Source: Craspedostauros australis (taxonomy: Eukaryota; Bacillariophyta; Bacillariophyceae; Mastogloiales; Achnanthaceae). Taken from it: a DNA stretch of 64,000 nucleotides. Below the pieces are notes generated by a model that saw only the letters and a program-made list of their open reading frames with translations, was not told the origin of the DNA and did no database searches. The number at the start of each line of letters is the position of its first letter. The stretch's first letter is position 1. The position numbers and the translations under genes are program-made. Of the stretch, positions 59,201 through 64,000 are shown piece by piece. Location of the stretch: NCBI GenBank assembly GCA_026770025.1, contig JAMXDE010000052.1, forward strand, positions 186,001-250,000, read 5' to 3'.

Positions 59201-60180
59201 CTTCGCAGCGCAAGTGGTGCAGCCTGCCAGGCTTCGCCTGTCCTCAAACCAAGCAAACGTCCGAGGTCATTTCCGGCACGGATTACATCCAATATCTGCA
59301 ATCCTACGCCCAGCGGTACGATCTCGACATCCAACGTGGTGCCCGCGTTACCAAGGTGCGCAAGGGCGACACCCAAACTGCCTGGTACGTCGAATACACA
59401 ACCTCCGACGATAGTACCGTCCATACTCTGCCAGCCTGCGCCGTCATTGACGCCAGCGGCAAACATTGCATCCCACGTCGCGATACCACGGACGGCCTCG
59501 TCTCCAAACTGCAGAACGTGAAACACCTCCACAGTTCCGACATTCGCGATTGGACCGCCTTCGACAACAAGCGCATCTGCATCGTCGGATTCGGCAATTC
59601 GGCCGGCGACATTTGCTCCACGCTGCTGTCGCAACGACGTGCCCCCATCCACATCGCGGCCCGCACCGTGCCGCCCGTCTTTCCACGACGCAAGGGCGTG
59701 TTACGCGTCGATACGATCGCGTCGTACGTGCGGCGATTGCCGGTCGGACAGGATCTGGTCAACAAGTGGCTGTGGCGTTACGTGCTGCGCGATAGTCAGA
59801 TTTGCGACGCGGCCTTTCCGCAGGCTCTGCCACGTTGGTCACGTGTCGATGGACGTGTGCCCGTGATCGATAAGCATGGGTTGCTGACGCGGGGCTTTGA
59901 GACGGGTGCGTTGGTGGGGCATGGCCCCATCGCGTTGGTGGAAGCGGGTGGACGGATTCGGTTCGAGAATGATGACGCAGCCGTGCCGATCGACGTGGTG
60001 ATCCTGGCGACGGGGTATCATTCGAATCCCGTGTCGGGACGGCATCGAGATGAGCTGAATGGATTGTACCACATTGGATTTGACAACGACCGGTACCTGC
60101 CATTGAAGTCCATCGGTGAGCAGGCTGAGCGCGTATCCAAGGACGTCGTGCATCGATTGATGGGCAAGCACAGGAAGTGA
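56230..60180 (+). CDS. Fusion: membrane domain + CER1/WAX2 C-terminal domain + flavin monooxygenase
   Basis: 1316 aa from the first in-frame ATG. Residues 1-640 are polytopic-membrane-like (LLLLHEYWVYLQHSN, several further hydrophobic stretches); they occupy the position of the CER1 fatty-acid-hydroxylase-like domain, but I could not confirm its histidine boxes. Residues ~630-915 match the WAX2/CER1 C-terminal domain: GVKVLCLGALNKAESINGGG, VSIIHGNHLTAAAVVE, VKLFLTGASSKVGWAVA, FACHAAGIVAADR, VGPVDPVVMETW and GFRVPAF. Residues ~925-1310 are a flavin-containing monooxygenase: FAD loop VVIGAGPSGLAAAA, PGFACPQTKQTSEV, NADPH loop ICIVGFGNSAGDI near 1120, and VVILATGYHSNP near 1258. CER1/CER3 proteins act in very-long-chain aldehyde/alkane (wax) formation; FMOs oxidise organic substrates with NADPH and O2. 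A single frame spans all parts with no intron. Confidence 0.85.
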   Translation: MTEYKKQRHDVQPPRSKCDASPVAHVDPIVRAVNTIIYGVVVHCATLHFIAPSPANTCELDAHAFWPITLLLLHEYWVYLQHSNVLGNPLCQRLDRQYGIALLRSNQHWAIAGTLSAYWCREMLSMFLCLPFLASSDSAISKYLILYSLIYHTIKSRGVRKDAYQRHSTTFGIMRQVIDKFYHHSNTETTVTFVRLFLQGSDTFIHAMILKDLLLRYDATALPLVTSSMSQLFIVWVLHAAMNQYFRCSTATLMVQGWNAITAHTSTMTTALDDISAASTCDTRSDASISSTDSDDDEFIVRVLLRPGRVSNKLKGHQGAASGGVDTAVRIETILTIVATVHIVGLGDVPLRGLLMRHAGSMHNVVLAIPFAWLLYNILYSVTYVALRSDYSRGGKSSNRSSSSRSLLSPSRKLSIITAIDVLVLTTMITTPTTTTTLSLTPMSDDGTTALHRMRLLLAAGLVAKSFLKASKWQAPKAFWIAFNFTEMAAKLVLCRWLPRQQQLDKQHQDAFALIGAIVCMVHFVHTLSYTSSSSAVATFKPSSEASSSSSKGNTKAPDMVFLGHPAELGDCWALWLIPYALDTRWKQPWWSIVLWPVHWAIGYYTCNYRRKLFGDGASFFNCDDVRYETVHAQTWTAAHFGRHFFTSKRAVQANIEATARHANDTGVKVLCLGALNKAESINGGGVGVVRALGPKRKVSIIHGNHLTAAAVVETTHQVFGSIHEPTNAERRVKLFLTGASSKVGWAVARALKDKYGYDVLCHSTDQSRRDIFEKNGFAAASTLEEGMAFSKYWIVGKYDQQVANLIPHGAVAIVFAVPHPLHTRHDVRVIEAGTMHIDLSRLDRPRRFTNKLKEEEMFACHAAGIVAADRLKKKRYLDENGRVDEVGPVDPVVMETWLEDAKRMGFRVPAFEPLTRQQQQPTSQDNPPIVVIGAGPSGLAAAACIKRHCSSNSNDKIGDGIASKPNIVILESRMEGFGSWDQHFSGLVVTSQRKWCSLPGFACPQTKQTSEVISGTDYIQYLQSYAQRYDLDIQRGARVTKVRKGDTQTAWYVEYTTSDDSTVHTLPACAVIDASGKHCIPRRDTTDGLVSKLQNVKHLHSSDIRDWTAFDNKRICIVGFGNSAGDICSTLLSQRRAPIHIAARTVPPVFPRRKGVLRVDTIASYVRRLPVGQDLVNKWLWRYVLRDSQICDAAFPQALPRWSRVDGRVPVIDKHGLLTRGFETGALVGHGPIALVEAGGRIRFENDDAAVPIDVVILATGYHSNPVSGRHRDELNGLYHIGFDNDRYLPLKSIGEQAERVSKDVVHRLMGKHRK

Positions 60181-60347
60181 TCAAGTGGAGTAAGCATAGG
60201 AGCACCTATTCCACTCCATGTAACAGTCTCCAGCGAATCTACATACTCGTACTGTGGTAGGTATCAAAATAGTATGGTATAATATGGTATGCCAGCAGAG
60301 TCCCAAAATCATGTATTATTATAGTGTATTGTGTTGGTAATAGCATC
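60181..60347. other. Short convergent intergenic region
   Basis: Convergent 3' ends; nothing else was recognised. Confidence 0.5.
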
Positions 60348-62333
60348 TTAACCCACGATACTATGCAACGACGCATCGAGACCATCTCCACGACCGCGTC
60401 GTTGCGACTTCTGCCACGGCAACTCGTCGCTGGAACTGTGGTTGGTGGACTTTCCCAGATCGTATTCGTTGGTGGCCGTGACGGTGACAAACTGAGGTGC
60501 GGAGACGGGATCGGCCGACTTGGAACGTTGCTTCTTTTTCTTTTTGGACGTCTTCTGGATAAATTTCATGCTGTGTCGCAGACCGGACCATTTGGAGGGC
60601 GCCCGCGTGGGTGGCACGGCGATCTGCGAATCCCAGTTGGTGTTGTTGCTATTGCTATGATCGGTGTCCTTGTGCGACGGCTTGTCGCGCTTCTTCTTCT
60701 TCTTTGCGGATTGCGGCGTTTCCGCGTTGTGACTTGCCTTCTTGGACGCCTTCTTCTTGGTCCTGTGGATGAATTCCATGCCCTTCCTGAGTCCTTTCCA
60801 CTTGGACCGGTGCGTCTTGTTGTTGGTGTCTTCCTCGGTGTCGTGCGCCGTGGAATGCACGGAGAGTCCCTTGTTGCCGAGCAGATCCCAGGACGATTTT
60901 TGTGCCGCTTGCGTGTAGGCCGAACGCAGCGACATGACGGGTTGCTGTGGATTGTTGCGGAAGGATTGCGGCGGCGTCGTGTGCAAGGATTCGTCGTCCA
61001 TGAGATGCTGTCGGGAGCGGCTTTCGGCGGCACGCTGTTTCTTCTTTTGGATCATGGTGGTTGCCAGTCGGACCTTTTCCCATGATGCTTGCGGCGATGA
61101 CATGGGGGATGGCGGCGGTGGCGGTGGTTCGAGGTCAGCGTCCTTCGGGGTCTCATCTTTGTTGCTGGTCTCATCTTTGTTGCTGGTAGTCTCATTTTTG
61201 TTGTTTTCCACAGTGCTGACATCGGCCTTGACATCCCTGGCATCGTCAGCTTCTTTCTCAAGTCCCTTGTCCAGCCCAGCCGCAATGACATCGAAATCCT
61301 CACCAAAGAAGGACTGCTCATCATCATCATCGTCGTCGTCGCTATCTTGATAGGTGTGCTTGCTATGATGACCAAACTTCTGCTGCATCTTGATACGCAC
61401 AACGCTGCGACTCGAAGTGCGCTGCACGAGATCCTTGTTGGAAACCTGCTGAATCAAATCGAGATGCGGCACGGGCGTGAACCGCGATGCCGTTGAATGA
61501 TGTGACGAAGAGTTCAGTTTGGGCACACGACGACGCTGCGGCCTTGGCGGCAATCCCTTGGGTCGCAATTGCGTCGTGTCCGACTTGGTGCGCGCGACAG
61601 GATCGCTGCGTCTCTTGCGGGCCGCCTCCTGCGATCGCGATCGTTGGCGTGTCTTGTGGTTGCGTTTGCGTTCGTTGCTGCGGCTTCTGTGTCTTCTGTT
61701 GGCATTGCGGCTGCGGTTGTTGCTTTCATTGCGACTTTCGCTTCTGTTGCGACTATCATTTCTGTTGCGACTTTGACTTCTGCTTTGACTGCGACTCTTG
61801 CGATCCTCCCCACTGCGCGACTTGGAACGACGATTCGATGGCTTGCGTCCCGCACGTCGCTTGCGATCATCGCGACTGCGACCACGGCGTTTCTTCGGTT
61901 CTTCCAGCTGCGGCATCGATGGCGCTCGTTCCAAGGCATTGCGCTGCATCATGGCCGCGATCACGCTCTCCTTGCACGACAACGGACTCACATCAGCAGG
62001 TGGCGGCAGAGCGATCACGAAGGAGAAGGTGGAGCCCGACAATGATGGCGATAGCGATGCCGTCTTCTCCGTTGTGGAGTCTGGTTCGTCATTGTCAATG
62101 TTAATGTCAATGTTGTTCTCATTGTTGTCATTCTCATTGCTATTGTTCGTCCTATGCCTACGCCTGTGCTTGTGAGCCTTGCTGCTGGATCGCTTCTCCT
62201 TGCGTCTCGCATCTGTCTGAACATCCGTCTTGCTGCCTCGCTTGCGCAGCTGCTTGCTGCGTCGCTTCGTGGAGCTGCTTCCGCCAGCGCTGGCAGTCGG
62301 CGAGAACGACACGAGATCCTCCACTTTGGACAT
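60348..62333 (-). CDS. Large basic low-complexity protein (paralogue 2)
   Basis: 661 aa from ATG 62333. A Lys/Arg-rich start (KRRSKQLRKRGSK) and an Asn/Asp run precede FVIALPPPADVSPLSCKESV, which aligns with LILPTKSDRSVSPLTFHESV of the 52327-54951 product. A long Arg/Ser/Asn-rich body follows (SRSQSRSQSRNRNDSRNR), resembling SR-type repeats. The C-terminal third carries two copies of a basic Trp motif, KWKGLRKGMEFIHRTKKK and KWSGLRHSMKFIQKTSKKK, about 65 residues apart. No enzyme domain was recognised. The repeated amphipathic basic motif could bind membranes or nucleic acid; this is inference. It faces the fusion gene tail-to-tail, so the fusion gene lies between the two paralogues. Confidence 0.75.
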   Translation of the reverse strand: MSKVEDLVSFSPTASAGGSSSTKRRSKQLRKRGSKTDVQTDARRKEKRSSSKAHKHRRRHRTNNSNENDNNENNIDINIDNDEPDSTTEKTASLSPSLSGSTFSFVIALPPPADVSPLSCKESVIAAMMQRNALERAPSMPQLEEPKKRRGRSRDDRKRRAGRKPSNRRSKSRSGEDRKSRSQSRSQSRNRNDSRNRSESRNESNNRSRNANRRHRSRSNERKRNHKTRQRSRSQEAARKRRSDPVARTKSDTTQLRPKGLPPRPQRRRVPKLNSSSHHSTASRFTPVPHLDLIQQVSNKDLVQRTSSRSVVRIKMQQKFGHHSKHTYQDSDDDDDDDEQSFFGEDFDVIAAGLDKGLEKEADDARDVKADVSTVENNKNETTSNKDETSNKDETPKDADLEPPPPPPSPMSSPQASWEKVRLATTMIQKKKQRAAESRSRQHLMDDESLHTTPPQSFRNNPQQPVMSLRSAYTQAAQKSSWDLLGNKGLSVHSTAHDTEEDTNNKTHRSKWKGLRKGMEFIHRTKKKASKKASHNAETPQSAKKKKKRDKPSHKDTDHSNSNNTNWDSQIAVPPTRAPSKWSGLRHSMKFIQKTSKKKKKQRSKSADPVSAPQFVTVTATNEYDLGKSTNHSSSDELPWQKSQRRGRGDGLDASLHSIVG

Positions 62334-63835
62334 GTTCTTGTTCTTTGTCAGAGGATCTACTCGAGTTATGCTGGATTGATGCTATTCGAACAACCTATGA
62401 ATCGTTGGGATGCTGACAATGAACTTGGAGATGCTCTCTCAGCTCAACTCAACTCAACTCAATTGATGTCAATTCAGCTGATGTTGACGGAAGCTGGTAG
62501 TGCGATCTCCTCACGCCAACAAACTCAATCCACACACGCAAGAAGGGCAGAGGTGATGCCAACTCCACCTCGTTATTGCTGTCGCCACTGCCACTGCCAC
62601 CACTTCCTTGCTTGTCTTGTGCCCAGTCGCTCCGCTTCTTCTTGTGTTTTCGCTTCTGTTTCCTTGGTCCGTTCATCGCACTTTCTGCGCAACTTCACCC
62701 GACGGTCTCACCATTGCGCCCATCTTCACGTGTTCTACCTCACAACAACGGCACTTCTACTCGTGAAGCACATTGCGTCACGAACTGCCGCCACCACGAC
62801 ATACAACTCCCAGCACATTTTTTGGTTCCGTCGCTTCGCTGTCTACTCCCAACCAAGACGTGCAGCATAAATCGTCGCGATGCCACGAAGGAATGAGCAT
62901 CCAACATGCGCCCACCACTTAACTACTACAGCCTCCCTGTACCTTAAGCTAACGGAAACCCGTTGCAAGATTTATGACACCACATTCCCTGGAATCGTGT
63001 CCTCGAATGACCAGTCCCAAAGATACTACTGTAGTCTCTTATGCTTCAGTCATGTAAACCACTCAAAGTTCCTCCATTATAACGTTCGTCCACCGCATAC
63101 ATAACGTCCAACGAACAGCGCCTGTCGAACATGGGTTTTGCTTCGGGATTGATCGCGGAGGCGCTGCCATCGGCATTCTGACGACTCATCTGCACAGTCT
63201 CTGCAAATCGCAGGCTCTGTTTGTGCTCCTTCCTTGCGATGATGCCAACGAAGCAGGAACGCTATTTACGTAGAAGTATAATACATGGCATGGCATGGCA
63301 GCTGTGTGATGTTAGCCTGGCAGAGCGTTCTTGGATGGATTTTCCTGTACACATCTCAAATGAACAGCGCTGTGTTGCGTTGCAGTTCGCTTTGAAAGGC
63401 ACTGACATTCCTTTTGGGCGAGCTTTCACGAACATGAGTTCCATTGGCATCCTTTGTGCCCATCTCCAAATGTCCGACGTGACTTACCAACAGCATGCAC
63501 GCCGTAAATCGATCGTTGAGTCCAACCACGAGTTATTTTGTCGCAAGAAACTACACGCCAGTCACGACAACAAGAGGTCACAAACCAAAATGTCGGTCAC
63601 GGTGTCTCTTTTGAATCACCGATGCCGACCGTCTTACGTTCCAACTACACTTACCCAACGCGTTTGTGACATCGCGTCACAAATTCGCGCTTGGCCAGTG
63701 GCATGACCGATGTGAACATCGGAACGAGATCGGAGGAGTGTTTGCATCCTCCCTCTGTCATAAAAAAACTCAAGCAGCAACAACAACATTCGCAACGATA
63801 CCACATCCGCAAAAGCAACAGCCAACCGATACAAG
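62334..63835. other. Intergenic before the right-edge gene
   Basis: No gene was established. Plus-strand frames near 62576-62896 and 63221-63706 are open but without recognisable features. Confidence 0.45.
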
Positions 63836-64000
63836 ATGACGACGACGATGATGATGAACACCCAGCAGCAGCCTGCCAAGAAATCAGTCACCTTCTTCGG
63901 CTACGCCAAGCAGCATGCGACACTCCACATCAAAGACTACACCAACGATGAGATCGATGCCTGCTGGCTCTCAAAGCAGGACAAGATCCACACCAGACAG
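63836..64000 (+). CDS. Unnamed diatom-type protein family member, 5' part (cut by window end)
   Basis: 55 codons from ATG 63836 run open to the window edge. After a Thr/Met/Gln-rich start the product reads KKSVTFFGYAKQHATLHIKD then YTNDEIDACWLSKQDKIHTR-Q. The second half matches the duplicated genes at 27543-28220 and 35746-36423 (YANDEIDACWCSKQDKIHTR-Q) almost residue for residue. The upstream S-V-x-F segment also corresponds (KSVAFHQTVRVKEIIHIND). This is therefore a third, more diverged member of the family on the other strand, outside the ST array. The low-complexity N-terminus is typical of the local copies. Function unknown. Confidence 0.8.
   Translation, partial: MTTTMMMNTQQQPAKKSVTFFGYAKQHATLHIKDYTNDEIDACWLSKQDKIHTRQ

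Noticed and set aside
63221-63706. 161-codon plus-strand frame near the right edge
   Set aside because: It starts without ATG, has mixed composition and shows no recognisable motif.

Overview
The window looks like nuclear DNA of a diatom or a close ochrophyte relative. Genes are compact with few, short GT-AG introns. At least one gene (selenoprotein W) and probably a second (a DsbA/FrnE-like protein) use in-frame TGA as selenocysteine. One protein carries a possible plastid/thylakoid presequence. Three loci encode an unnamed protein family (Asp-Tyr-x-(x)-Asp-Glu-Ile ... Trp near the N-terminus, an Arg-Gly-Leu-Glu block further on) that I associate with diatom genomes.

Left two-thirds (1-42191): a head-to-tail array of seven large plus-strand paralogues, called ST1-ST7 here. 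Each has an acidic N-terminus, an AAA_16/STAND-type P-loop ATPase and a long helical/TPR-like C-terminal half. The sequence resembles the ATPase module of the 'predicted ATPase' (COG3899) hybrid kinases, without the kinase, GAF or histidine-kinase parts. ST1 is cut by the window start and ST2 is an intronless, diverged member. ST3-ST7 each have one phase-1 intron that splits the Walker B motif. A decayed exon-1 remnant lies between ST2 and ST3. ST5 and ST6 belong to a ~7.5 kb tandem duplication (about 21373-28890 and 29507-37090), which also duplicates a minus-strand gene of the unnamed family. A ~410 bp foldback element sits just outside the left duplication border. Shared blocks of sequence suggest gene conversion among the paralogues.

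Right third (42300-64000): ordinary single genes. In order these are a DUF1499 protein, an N2227-type (carnosine N-methyltransferase-like) methyltransferase, a UBA-like/coiled-coil protein (minus), the candidate DsbA/FrnE selenoprotein (minus), selenoprotein W (minus), and two large basic low-complexity proteins (minus) flanking a plus-strand fusion. The fusion joins a membrane region, a CER1/WAX2 C-terminal domain and a flavin monooxygenase. The start of a third member of the unnamed family runs off the right edge.

The array has features of birth-and-death evolution known from immune-type STAND/NLR clusters: tandem copies, a pseudogene, conversion tracts and fast-changing linkers. Its function cannot be read from sequence alone. 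Splice sites, selenocysteine decoding and starts were inferred by eye; no SECIS element was found by inspection.
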